DNA of 64,000 nt from Calothrix sp. FI2-JRJ7 (GTDB taxonomy: Bacteria > Cyanobacteriota > Cyanobacteriia > Cyanobacteriales > Nostocaceae), in NCBI GenBank assembly GCA_019359675.1, contig JAHHGX010000031.1:62001-126000 (forward strand). Reading direction: 5' to 3'. The translations under genes and the position numbers were made by a program. The notes beneath the pieces are model-generated. The model was given only the letters and a program-made list of their open reading frames with translations. It did not search any database and was not told the origin of the DNA. Below, one piece after another: positions 1 to 8,186 of the stretch (within the stretch, counting starts at the first letter, position 1; every line of letters begins with the position of its first letter).

Positions 1-87
1 AATTAAATACCTGTCTTTATATTATTACTTGAAATCTCTCAACTCTCGTGGTACTCTGCGTCTCTGTGGTAAAAATCCTTACTTAAA

Positions 88-112
88 TGGGACGGGCAAG
101 GATGCCCATCCC
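88..112. repeat. dispersed inverted repeat
   Basis: A short palindrome of the form gggacgggcaaggatgccc, followed by cacaag. Related copies (cttgtggaacgggcaagg) occur near 22836, 31770 and 58200, so this is a dispersed element family of this genome. It lies downstream of the CysO-like gene and could act as its terminator, but no clear U-tract follows. Confidence 0.6.
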
Positions 113-151
113 ACAAGAAAAATAATGAAATATGAATTGTTTTTATAGTAT

Positions 152-427
152 TCAACCACCAGCAACCGCAGGCACAATACTCACTTCATCGCCATCTTTG
201 AGTGGTGTGGAAACACCATCTAAAAAGCGAATATCTTCGCTATTTACGTAGAAATTTAAGAATCTACGAGGTTGTCCTTTTTCATCACACAAACGTTCTT
301 TTATACCAGGACAAGCTTGTTCGAGTGATTCCAAAAGTTCACCAACACTGTTACCTCCACACTCCAGAACAGCTTGATTATTGGTAAATTTCTGAAGTGG
401 GGTAGGAACTAATACTTTTACTGTCAT
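152..427 (-). CDS. MoaD/ThiS-family sulfur carrier, CysO-like
   Basis: Small ubiquitin-fold sulfur carrier of 91 residues ending in the di-glycine tail VPAVAGG, the site that is adenylated and thiocarboxylated in this family. The middle motif [14 protein letters not shown] and the end [14 protein letters not shown] match actinobacterial CysO (cysteine synthesis carrier) better than classical MoaD. The ATG at 427 (MTVKVLVPT) was chosen over the upstream ATG at 436, because family members start there. It lies 100 bp downstream of threonine synthase on the same strand, separated by tandem repeats. The proposed role is sulfur delivery to a PLP enzyme or to cofactor synthesis. The partner is inferred, not shown. 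Confidence 0.85.
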   Translation of the reverse strand: MTVKVLVPTPLQKFTNNQAVLECGGNSVGELLESLEQACPGIKERLCDEKGQPRRFLNFYVNSEDIRFLDGVSTPLKDGDEVSIVPAVAGG

Positions 428-439
428 ACAAATCAAAAT

Positions 440-524
440 AGTTAGGAGTTAGGAGTGAGAAGTTAGGAGTTAGGAGTGAGGAGAAATCTTTAACTCATAA
501 CTCCTAACTCATAACTCCTAACTT
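440..524. repeat. short tandem repeats (agttaggagt family) with inverted copy
   Basis: Repeats of gttaggagtt and gagtgag are followed by the inverted form aactcctaactc, giving a long potential hairpin between thrC and the CysO-like gene. The same family recurs at 12.7, 21.8 and 40.0 kb and is typical of filamentous cyanobacteria. Confidence 0.85.
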
Positions 525-527
525 TAA

Positions 528-1829
528 TTAAACAAGTACTTGTTGCCATTCGAGACGGTCTAAAGTACGTGAGCGTTCTAGTGCTTGTTCAAAGCTATCA
601 AGTTTCGCTTCGATTGTGAAGGGTTCGCCGATATAACCTTGAACTGCTTCTTGAGTCTTCAAACCGTTACCTGTGATGTAAACAACTGTAGTTTCCGAAG
701 GATCAATTTTACCTGCTTCAACTAATTTCTTCAGCACTGCAACGGTTGTACCACCAGCAGTTTCGGTAAATATACCTTCGGTTTCAGCTAATAACTTGAT
801 ACCTTCGATAATTTCTGCGTCGGTGACAGATTCAATATTACCATTTGTTTTGTTCGCAATATCAACGGCATATACACCATCCGCAGGATTTCCGATAGCT
901 ATCGATTTTGCAATTGTGTTTGGTTTGACTGGTTTAATAAAGTCGCGTTTTTCTCTAAATGCTTCCGCTATTGGTGAACATCCTTCTGCTTGGGCGCCAC
1001 TAAAACGAACGTTCTTATCTTCTACCAAACCAACTTCGACAAATTCTTTAAATCCTTTATATATCTTAGTAAACAACGAACCACTTGCAAGCGGCGCCAC
1101 AATATGGTCGGGCAATTCCCATCCTAATTGTTCAGCAACTTCATAACCAAGTGTCTTAGAACCTTCTGAATAATAAGGACGTAAATTTATATTGACAAAA
1201 CCCCAACCATGTGTATTCGCAACTTCTGAACACAAACGGTTAACTTGGTCGTAGTTACCGTTAACAGCCATTAAAGTTGGGCTATATATTAAGCTACCCA
1301 GAACTTTGCCTGCTTCCAAATCAGAAGGAATAAATACACAACAATCTAACCCTGCATGTGCGGCAATAGCTGCTGTAGAGTTTGCCAAATTTCCAGTGCT
1401 TGCACAAGATACAGTTGTAAAGCCTAATTCGCGCGCACGTGATAGTGCTACCGACACCACCCTGTCTTTGAAGCTGAGGGTGGGCATATTTACAGCGTCA
1501 TTTTTAATATAAAGTTTCTTTAAACCAAGGCGCCGCGCTAAACGTTGTGAACGAACTAGCGGAGTCATCCCTGTACCAACATCTATATAGTTATCTGTAG
1601 CAACGGGCAAGAACTGACGATAACGCCAAATTGAATTCGGTCCAGCTTGAATACTTTCGCGAGTTACAGAGAAGCGCAAACTACTAAAGTCATATTTGAC
1701 TTCCAAAGGTCCAAAACACAATTCGCATACGTGCTGCGCTTTCAATTCATACTCGGCGCCACACTCTTTACACTTTAAAGCTTTAAAAGTTGCTGTGGAT
1801 GCTGCCTGTGCTGTTGATACCTGTGTCAT
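528..1829 (-). CDS. thrC: threonine synthase (PLP-dependent)
   Basis: Converts O-phosphohomoserine to threonine in the cytoplasm. At 433 residues it is a normal family length. The N-terminus carries a zinc ribbon (C20, C23, C35, C38). The PLP lysine is in PTLSFKDR (K121), the phosphate-binding loop is ASTGNLANS, and a glycine-rich TAGGTT lies near the end. The ATG at 1829 is followed by a short, poorly conserved Ala/Thr-rich tail. A CysO-like carrier lies downstream on the same strand. The fold type is shared with cysteine synthases, so a side role with the neighbouring sulfur carrier cannot be excluded. Confidence 0.93.
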   Translation of the reverse strand: MTQVSTAQAASTATFKALKCKECGAEYELKAQHVCELCFGPLEVKYDFSSLRFSVTRESIQAGPNSIWRYRQFLPVATDNYIDVGTGMTPLVRSQRLARRLGLKKLYIKNDAVNMPTLSFKDRVVSVALSRARELGFTTVSCASTGNLANSTAAIAAHAGLDCCVFIPSDLEAGKVLGSLIYSPTLMAVNGNYDQVNRLCSEVANTHGWGFVNINLRPYYSEGSKTLGYEVAEQLGWELPDHIVAPLASGSLFTKIYKGFKEFVEVGLVEDKNVRFSGAQAEGCSPIAEAFREKRDFIKPVKPNTIAKSIAIGNPADGVYAVDIANKTNGNIESVTDAEIIEGIKLLAETEGIFTETAGGTTVAVLKKLVEAGKIDPSETTVVYITGNGLKTQEAVQGYIGEPFTIEAKLDSFEQALERSRTLDRLEWQQVLV

Positions 1830-1898
1830 TTTGCTTCTCCCTGTTCTTGCTTGCGTCGATTTCGTTCGATGGTATCACGAGTAAAAATACTCGTCAAA

Positions 1899-1925
1899 TA
1901 TACCCGATAAAATTTGTCGGGTATA
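1899..1925. promoter_or_regulatory. hairpin in the thrC/OmpA divergent promoter region
   Basis: tatacccga and tcgggtata form a 9-bp perfect stem with a 9-nt loop. A second small stem (acgagta/tactcgt) lies just upstream at about 1877-1894. Both sit between the divergent thrC and OmpA-type genes. They could be operators or parts of a 5' leader; nothing in the sequence decides this. Confidence 0.4.
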
Positions 1926-1998
1926 GAAAAACAACAAAAACTCCGGAACCTTTTAGTAAAAAAACGAACAGGTAAATAAAGGAGTGTCAAAAATTAAT

Positions 1999-4107
1999 AT
2001 GAATAAATTTATACTGAATTTTTTTATTTCTCATTTTTTTCTCCAACCAGGTAAAAACAAGTACTATACCCTAGGTTTATGTTTATGCTTAGTACTTTCA
2101 GCCTTGGGGAATGTAGCTTATTCGCAGCAAGCTGTATCAGTAAGAGTGGTAGTCAACAGTAACAAAGATGGCACCATACAACCAGATGATGTGGTGACGT
2201 TACGCGAAGCTATTCAAATTGTGAATGGCGCCTTACCACAAGAAAAGCTCTCTGCATCTGAAAAGGCACAAGTCTCACCCAGTAATACACCTAGAATTGA
2301 TTTCAATTTATCTTCACAGCAAACGACTATTGCTTTGCAAGATATTTTGCCACCATTAACGGTGCCTAATTTGGTTATTGATGGCGCCACTCAACCAGGT
2401 TATGAGGCTAAAAAGTCGGCGACTGCGGAAATTCAGATACCAGTGCCTGTTATTTCAATTCAACCAAAATCATCACGTAATATTATCCGTGGATTTACGG
2501 TGTTAGCGAATAGAATCACAATACGCGGTTTAAGTATATACGGATTTACGAGCGAGCATGAACGCACTGCTAGTATTCCTCCAGCAGATATTTTTATTTC
2601 TGATCAAGCTAAAAATGTAGTCATTGAAAATAACTGGTTGGGTATAACACCCGATGAAAAAATGCCAGAGACACCTTCCGCGTTTGGAGTGTCGGTATTT
2701 AATGCAGTGGGCGCCACAATTCAGCGCAACCGCATTTCGTACCATGAAGGTAGCGCCATAATTACAGGAGAAACTGCTGCTTCAACACAAATAAAAGAAA
2801 ATATCATTGTTGGTAATGGTTTAGCGGGAATGCCTGATGCTATACGCTTAGAAGGTTCCATCGACGGTTCGCAAATAAAAGAAAACTTGATATGCGCTAA
2901 CGATGGCAGCGGAGCATTTTTATTCAAACCCCAAGGAAGCGTAGAAATTACCAATAACCAAATCAAGTATAATGGCCGCCGTTTAAGACGTGCAGCAGTT
3001 TACTTGATGGGAAGCGATAATAAAGTTACTAATAACGAAATTACCAACCAAGCTGGCCCAGGTGTTGTTGTCACTGCTTTTCCAAACGGTGGTTCGTTCC
3101 TTAATGGCGCCGCAGTTCGCAATGTAATTCAAAATAACCGTTTTGCTGACTTAGAAGGACTTAGCATTGATTTAAATAACCGTGCTGGTACAGATGTCGC
3201 AGATTTTCAGCAAGGAGACGGCAAGAACCCAGTTAGAACATCTTCAAATCGTCGTTTAGATACAGGAAACGCTGCTATCAACGCTCCAGAGTTTATATCC
3301 AAAGAATTTTTGCTCATCAATAATATAGTTACCATCGCAGGAACTGCCGACCCAGATTCAGAAATTCAAATTTATCGCGTTGGTCCGGATGGCGCCTTAA
3401 GTCAAGCCATGACTACCATTAAAGCCAATGCCAAAGGAAAGTTTGAAACAACATTACCAAATCTACAACCAGGAACTCGTCTTAGTGCTATTGCCACAGA
3501 TTCAAACGGCACCTCTGAACCTGCATACAGTACTGTAATACTTTCCCCCTCACAACAGGCGCCTCAAACAAAAGAATTAAACCAAGACAAACTAACTCAA
3601 CACCAAGGTCAAATTCCCAACTGCACAACTCCCCCTGCTCCCCCAACTCCACCGACTCCACCGACTCCCCCTCCTGCACCACCCGAACTACCCGCACCAC
3701 CTGCACCCATTCGCTTACGAGTCCCAAATAACATTCATTACGCATTAGATAAAGACTTTATTAGCTCCGCAAGTGGCGAAGTTCTTGATAAAATAGCCGC
3801 AGTAATGCAGCAATACCCCACAATAGTCATTGAACTACAAGGTCACACCGACGCACGCGCATCCGATGCATACAACAAAGACCTCGCAAAAAGACGCGCG
3901 AGAAATGCCAGAAATTACTTAATCAAAAAAGGTGTGGTGCCAGAACGTATGACCATTCGTTCTTTTGGCGAACGTCAACTCAAAACTCCAGGTAGAAACA
4001 AAGTAGAACACGCATTCAACCGTCGTGTTGAAGTTTTATTCTTCGATATTAGAGGAGTTGAAATTATTCTCGAATCTCAAAAAGACGATTTACAAATAGA
4101 ACGTTAG
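1999..4107 (+). CDS. right-handed beta-helix / OmpA C-terminal domain outer-membrane protein
   Basis: Exported protein of about 702 residues. Order: basic N-terminus and hydrophobic signal segment (LGLCLCLVLSALGNVAYS), a parallel beta-helix region with many N- and I-rich repeats, an Ig-like segment (about 430-510), a Pro/Thr-rich linker, and a C-terminal OmpA peptidoglycan-binding domain with GHTDARASD and NRRVEVLFF. The linker suggests the helix domain is held away from the cell wall. AAGGAG at 1978-1983 touches the GTG at 1984 and so suits the ATG at 1999 better. Probable outer-membrane or periplasmic surface protein; ligand unknown. Confidence 0.85.
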   Translation: MNKFILNFFISHFFLQPGKNKYYTLGLCLCLVLSALGNVAYSQQAVSVRVVVNSNKDGTIQPDDVVTLREAIQIVNGALPQEKLSASEKAQVSPSNTPRIDFNLSSQQTTIALQDILPPLTVPNLVIDGATQPGYEAKKSATAEIQIPVPVISIQPKSSRNIIRGFTVLANRITIRGLSIYGFTSEHERTASIPPADIFISDQAKNVVIENNWLGITPDEKMPETPSAFGVSVFNAVGATIQRNRISYHEGSAIITGETAASTQIKENIIVGNGLAGMPDAIRLEGSIDGSQIKENLICANDGSGAFLFKPQGSVEITNNQIKYNGRRLRRAAVYLMGSDNKVTNNEITNQAGPGVVVTAFPNGGSFLNGAAVRNVIQNNRFADLEGLSIDLNNRAGTDVADFQQGDGKNPVRTSSNRRLDTGNAAINAPEFISKEFLLINNIVTIAGTADPDSEIQIYRVGPDGALSQAMTTIKANAKGKFETTLPNLQPGTRLSAIATDSNGTSEPAYSTVILSPSQQAPQTKELNQDKLTQHQGQIPNCTTPPAPPTPPTPPTPPPAPPELPAPPAPIRLRVPNNIHYALDKDFISSASGEVLDKIAAVMQQYPTIVIELQGHTDARASDAYNKDLAKRRARNARNYLIKKGVVPERMTIRSFGERQLKTPGRNKVEHAFNRRVEVLFFDIRGVEIILESQKDDLQIER

Positions 4108-4182
4108 CAACGGATAACAGCGGATGTAACGGATGATTTAACAAACAAATCAACTATCCGTTACATCCGTTACATCCGTTGC
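4107..4182. repeat. dispersed inverted repeat (cggatgtaacggat family)
   Basis: Two cggatgtaacggat-type units and their inverted copies (atccgttacatccgtt) form a long hairpin just after the OmpA gene and before the convergent moaD gene. The same element occurs at 59579-59652. It may serve as a bidirectional terminator. Confidence 0.8.
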
Positions 4183-4188
4183 CAAGCA

Positions 4189-4449
4189 TCATCCACCACT
4201 AACGGGGGGTACTAACACAACCTCATCGCCATTTTTGAGAGGAGTATCTGGTTCAACAAACAGTAAATTTACACCATAACGTGTAACATCCTGCCACTTC
4301 GCGAGTTCAGGACGTTCATCAATAATATGCTTACATACTGCTTTAACTGGGGTTCCTTGTGGAAACTCCAGCTTTAGCTCTGGAACCCCATATGCTTCTT
4401 GATATGCAGCAAATAGCTTGACGGTTATTGAGACAAAAGAGTTTGACAT
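4189..4449 (-). CDS. moaD: MoaD-family molybdopterin-synthase sulfur carrier subunit
   Basis: 86-residue ubiquitin-fold protein ending in VPPVSGG; the GG tail carries the thiocarboxylate used to make molybdopterin dithiolene. LFAAYQEAYG near the start and DTPLKNGDEVVLVPP near the end are MoaD signatures. It is distinct in sequence from the CysO-like protein at the window start, so the window holds two carriers. No MoaE or other molybdopterin gene is adjacent, so the MoaD assignment rests on the sequence alone. Confidence 0.8.
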   Translation of the reverse strand: MSNSFVSITVKLFAAYQEAYGVPELKLEFPQGTPVKAVCKHIIDERPELAKWQDVTRYGVNLLFVEPDTPLKNGDEVVLVPPVSGG

Positions 4450-4574
4450 ATGTAACTTCAGGGAACTTCAGGGAACTTTTATCAACTAGCGCTTTGTTTT
4501 TTAGCGTAGTCGCCTAAGAAACTTGTTTAATATAGATTTAGTCAGGGTTTAAATGAAACAGAACAGTTGTAAAC

Positions 4575-4676
4575 AGGACTTACGCATGAAAACCTAGAAA
4601 CCTGGTTTCTTCGTTGATAGCATGTAATAAAAATGACAATTTTGCGTATAAACCAGGTTTATGCAGCGTAAGTCCT
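4575..4676. mobile_element. MITE-like element, 102 bp, with 11-bp terminal inverted repeats
   Basis: Ends are aggacttacgc and gcgtaagtcct, perfect inverted repeats. Inside lie an agaaacctggtttct palindrome and the tract gttgatagcatgtaataaaa, which recurs in a degenerate copy at about 7528. It has no coding capacity. This is the form of a non-autonomous transposon-derived repeat. No target-site duplication is obvious. Confidence 0.8.
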
Positions 4677-4846
4677 AGTAAAGTAAGCGACTAAAAATAT
4701 TGGTTAGTATATTATACCTTAAAATATCGAACTAAAATATATAATTAGAATACATAAATATTCTTAAATCAAGAAATGATAACTTTTGTAAGTGTATGCT
4801 GACTTGAAAAATTTAAATTTTATAGAATTTCATAACATAATTTTAT
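4677..4846 (+). other. AT-rich leader of the kinase gene
   Basis: About 170 bp of AT-rich sequence between the MITE and the kinase start. No clear ribosome binding site or sigma-70 promoter could be picked out with confidence. Confidence 0.4.
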
Positions 4847-7234
4847 ATGAGTCAATGTCTCAATCCAAAGTGCCCGAACCCTACCGACCCAATTAATAAA
4901 TATGGCATAATTTGCATTCACTGTGGTGAAAATTTGTTACTACAAAAGCAATATAGGGTTGTAAGACTCATTGGAGCAGGTGGGTTTGCGAGAACGTTTG
5001 AGCTTGAATCGCAAGATGAAACAAAAAGTATTAAAATTGTTAAAATTCTCAATTTATCGCGTTTTGATAGTCGTAATGAAAAAGAACGTGATAAAAAAGA
5101 TAAAATTATTAAATTATTCAAACGCGAGGCTGAAGTTTTAAGTCGTTTAAATCACCCTGGTATTCCAAAGGTGGATGAAGGTTATTTTCAAGTTGAATTC
5201 AAAAATGGTAGCGAGCCATTACATTGTCTAATAATGGAAAAGATAGACGGTGTAAATTTACAGCAGTGGCTGAATGAAAGAAATAATAAACCAATTGATT
5301 TTGAATTAGCACGCGAGTGGTTAAAACAGATAACTCTAATTTTAGAGCAAGTTCATGCACATGGTTTTTTCCATCGTGATATCAAACCTGCTAATATTAT
5401 GCTACGGCATAATGGGCAGTTAGTGTTAATTGACTTCGGCGCCGTTCGCGACTTAGCAGAGACATTTTTGCAAGAAGACGAAACGTTAGCACACGGTACC
5501 TGTATCGGTTCTGTGGGATATGCACCACCGGAACAATATTTACACGGTCTTGCTGTTCGACAGTCAGATTTTTTTGCTTTAGGACGCACTTTCGTACATT
5601 TATTAACTGGTACACATCCGTGCGATATTTCTGATATACAAAAATCTAGGAACTTCAACTGGCGCCAAAATTTACCTGCAAATAATGCAAGAATGGGTGT
5701 TATCTCTAAGTTTCGCACTAAGTTGGTGTGTGATTTACTAGATAACATGATGGAACACGACTGGGAAAATAGACCAAAAAACACACGTGCTATTATTGCT
5801 GCTTTAAATCGTAAAACCCCAGTTCCTCGGATTTATCAAAAAATTATCTACGCTGCTGCTGTTTGCTTAGTAGGATTCACTGGTAGTTACTGGTATGCTA
5901 CTGGTGTAAACGGTTGTGAGAAAATTTGGATACGCCGCTTCAACTCAAATGATAAAATGAGTTGCGGCGAAGAAATTATGATGCTTAACTCCATAGATAA
6001 AATTAAACAAGATGGAGTAAATGCCTTTGCAGCAGGTAAATATTCTGACTCTGTTAAACTATTAGAACAATCTTTTCAACAACGTCCAGATCCAGAAACT
6101 TTAATTTACTTAAATAACGCACGTCTCAAAGCCCAAAATTATAAAACGAAAACTTTGACTATTGCCGTTGTTGCCCCCATCAGTGATAGTAATAATGACA
6201 CGATAAATTCGAGTCAGGAAATTTTACAAGGAGTTGCACAGGCACAAAACGAATTTAATCAAAAATACCAGAGTCAAAAAATTGGCTTACATGTATTAAT
6301 TGCTAGCGATAATAATAAGCCTTCATATGCTCTTAAAATTGCCCAAGCATTAGGAAAACAAAACGATGTTGTTGCAGTTATTGGTCATTTTCGCAGCGAG
6401 ACGACTTTAGAAGCACTTCCAGCTTACCAAAGAGCAAAACTTTTACTAATTTCATCAACTGCGACTTTTGATGACCTCTCAAACAAATGCCAAGTAACCT
6501 ATCAAAACTGCTTTTTTCGAGTTGTGTCGAGTAACAGTGTTACAGGTGATATTTTGGCAAATTATCTTCAGAGCGCCAATAAACGTCGTGCAGCAGTATT
6601 CTATAACCCCAATAGTAAATACAGTGAATCGTTACTTAAACAGTTACGCAATCATTTTACCAAACTAGGTGGTAAAATTGCCGCAGAAATTTCTTTATCC
6701 GATAATCTTGAATCTAATATCAATCAAGTTAAACAATTTGGCGCCGATGCAATAGTTCTTTTCCCTACCACCGATGGTTTAACGTCAGATGCAGCAGTGC
6801 AAGTTATTGAATATGCGAACCAGTACAATTATTTAGTTGTAGGTGGAGATAGTCTTGATAGTTCCAAAATTATTAGAAAACTCGCTCAAAATAAAATGGG
6901 TAGTGCCATTGCATTACCTTGGTATCCTGGAATAATACCCTCTGATTTTAGTACAGAAGCTAACCAGCTTTGGAAAAAACGTATAAGTTGGCATAACGCT
7001 CTTACTTACGATGCAACCAAAGCATTAATTACAGGTTTGGATACACAAAATTTCAACACTAGCTATGTACGCAGTAATATATCTAATTATATAGCAAACC
7101 CTAACTTTAGCTTAATCGGCGCCACTGGAGAAATTAGCTTCACTCCAAACGGCAACCGCAAGCAAGAAAGCGTTTATATAGTAAAAATTCGTCGTAACCC
7201 TGCCACTGGTGTAATTGAGTTTATCAAGATTTAA
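4847..7234 (+). CDS. Ser/Thr protein kinase fused to periplasmic ligand-binding domain
   Basis: 795 residues. An N-terminal zinc-ribbon-like Cys set (C4, C9, C23, C26) is typical of cyanobacterial Ser/Thr kinases. The kinase domain has a Gly loop (G43-AGGF), catalytic HRDIKPAN (D178), DFG (D196) and the activation segment GYAPPEQY. A transmembrane helix spans about 331-351. A TPR-like segment (AFAAGKYSDSVKLLEQSF) follows, then from about 435 a type I periplasmic binding fold like branched-chain amino-acid receptors (KTLTIAVVAPISDS, AVIGHFRSETT). It is therefore a one-protein receptor kinase: ligand outside, kinase inside. Ligand and targets are unknown. It stands alone, flanked by MITE-like copies on both sides. 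Confidence 0.92.
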   Translation: MSQCLNPKCPNPTDPINKYGIICIHCGENLLLQKQYRVVRLIGAGGFARTFELESQDETKSIKIVKILNLSRFDSRNEKERDKKDKIIKLFKREAEVLSRLNHPGIPKVDEGYFQVEFKNGSEPLHCLIMEKIDGVNLQQWLNERNNKPIDFELAREWLKQITLILEQVHAHGFFHRDIKPANIMLRHNGQLVLIDFGAVRDLAETFLQEDETLAHGTCIGSVGYAPPEQYLHGLAVRQSDFFALGRTFVHLLTGTHPCDISDIQKSRNFNWRQNLPANNARMGVISKFRTKLVCDLLDNMMEHDWENRPKNTRAIIAALNRKTPVPRIYQKIIYAAAVCLVGFTGSYWYATGVNGCEKIWIRRFNSNDKMSCGEEIMMLNSIDKIKQDGVNAFAAGKYSDSVKLLEQSFQQRPDPETLIYLNNARLKAQNYKTKTLTIAVVAPISDSNNDTINSSQEILQGVAQAQNEFNQKYQSQKIGLHVLIASDNNKPSYALKIAQALGKQNDVVAVIGHFRSETTLEALPAYQRAKLLLISSTATFDDLSNKCQVTYQNCFFRVVSSNSVTGDILANYLQSANKRRAAVFYNPNSKYSESLLKQLRNHFTKLGGKIAAEISLSDNLESNINQVKQFGADAIVLFPTTDGLTSDAAVQVIEYANQYNYLVVGGDSLDSSKIIRKLAQNKMGSAIALPWYPGIIPSDFSTEANQLWKKRISWHNALTYDATKALITGLDTQNFNTSYVRSNISNYIANPNFSLIGATGEISFTPNGNRKQESVYIVKIRRNPATGVIEFIKI

Positions 7235-7303
7235 TCCCCCCAACCCCCCTTATTAAGCAGGGCTTTAAATTAAATCTTATTCCACCCTAGGCTAGGGGGG
7301 ATT
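7232..7303 (+). terminator. hairpin after the kinase gene
   Basis: aatccccccaaccccccttat pairs in part with ctaggggggatt about 50 nt later, starting inside the stop codon region. This C-run/G-run hairpin is a common cyanobacterial gene-end repeat and a plausible terminator. Confidence 0.6.
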
Positions 7304-7355
7304 TATTTCTAATCTAAATTTCCTACCATTATAAAATAAATAAAATTACTTAAGC

Positions 7356-7395
7356 TGCCAAATTGGCAAGTATATATAAGAGTGCCAAATTGGCA
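7356..7395. promoter_or_regulatory. two identical 13-bp palindromes, tgccaaattggca
   Basis: tgccaaattggca occurs at 7356-7368 and again at 7383-7395, 27 bp apart centre to centre, with tatatataag between them. The arrangement looks like paired operator half-sites around a promoter-like TATA stretch. The nearest downstream gene on the plus strand is the small ORF at 7958, over 500 bp away. Confidence 0.4.
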
Positions 7396-7527
7396 GGATT
7401 AAGCTTTGAAGCAATTTAAAAAACACGTAACATTTGTGACGTTTGTTTTAAGGTTAACAATTTATGCTTGCTTCTTAACTGTATAAAAAGTTAGTATCTA
7501 CATAACAAACCTCAAATAATCTTTTTA

Positions 7528-7622
7528 ACCTAGAAACCTGGAATATACGTTGATAGCATGTAATAAAAATGACGATTTGTCTGCGACAATGAATGCGTAG
7601 AAACCAGGTTTATGCAGCGTAA
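7528..7622. mobile_element. degenerate second copy of the MITE-like element
   Basis: Shares cctagaaacctgg, gttgatagcatgtaataaaa and aaccaggtttatgcagcgta with the element at 4575-4676. The terminal inverted repeats have been lost on the left and eroded on the right. Together the two copies flank the receptor-kinase gene in the same orientation. Confidence 0.75.
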
Positions 7623-7957
7623 AGAGTTACAGGTAGTAATTAGTGCCATCTTCCATTCTGAAGGGTTATCAGGATTTTCTTAATTTAATACGTTTAGAGC
7701 GAAGTGTGCGCGTATGAAGCAGGCGCCACGCCAACTTTAAGGTATCTAAACGCCCTAGCTCCGAATGTAACGGTAGATTATGGGAATATTAAACAAGGTT
7801 TGAGCTATATTCCCAGATTACTGTTCAAAATCAATCTAGTCAATTTTACGGTAGCTTTAGTAAGCTGCAAAGTCTTATATGTATTAGAAATTATCCTAAT
7901 ATATTAGTAAATCTCCGTAGAAAATTAAAGTATAAAAAAACGAAGGGAAACTAAGTT
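7623..7957. other. non-coding stretch, no convincing gene
   Basis: A 67-codon open frame (7704-7907) is present but has no recognisable similarity or ribosome binding site, and its hydrophobic end looks like chance AT-rich translation. Otherwise the stretch holds only the putative leader of the small ORF at 7958. Confidence 0.5.
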
Positions 7958-8134
7958 GTGATTATCTTAAACGACGAAGAAAACATGAATACTGTCTGGG
8001 AAGCTTACCCAGGAGACGATAGCAGCGACCCATACGATTGGGTATTCGACTCGATTATGGCGGCAAGTCCAATTGACCAACCTGCACCAATTGATATTGT
8101 CGTCGAGCCAATCGCGCAGTCAGCAGATGATTAA
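7958..8134 (+). CDS. small acidic hypothetical protein (58 aa)
   Basis: GTG start at 7958 preceded by gaaggga (7942-7948), reading to TAA at 8134; an in-frame ATG at 7985 is an alternative start. The product is strongly acidic (EAYPGDDSSDPYDWVFDS) with a Pro/Ile-rich tail ending QSADD. No signal peptide or membrane segment. I do not recognise the family. Codon use and the good Shine-Dalgarno make it a credible small gene in an otherwise empty gap before menF. Confidence 0.5.
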   Translation: MIILNDEENMNTVWEAYPGDDSSDPYDWVFDSIMAASPIDQPAPIDIVVEPIAQSADD

Positions 8135-8186
8135 GTATTCACGATTAATTAGTGATGTTTTTTACTTATATTTTTCCATTTGTGAT

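Noticed and set aside
7704..7907. 67-codon open frame between the kinase and menF
   Set aside because: No ribosome binding site, no known family, hydrophobic AT-rich translation; likely chance.
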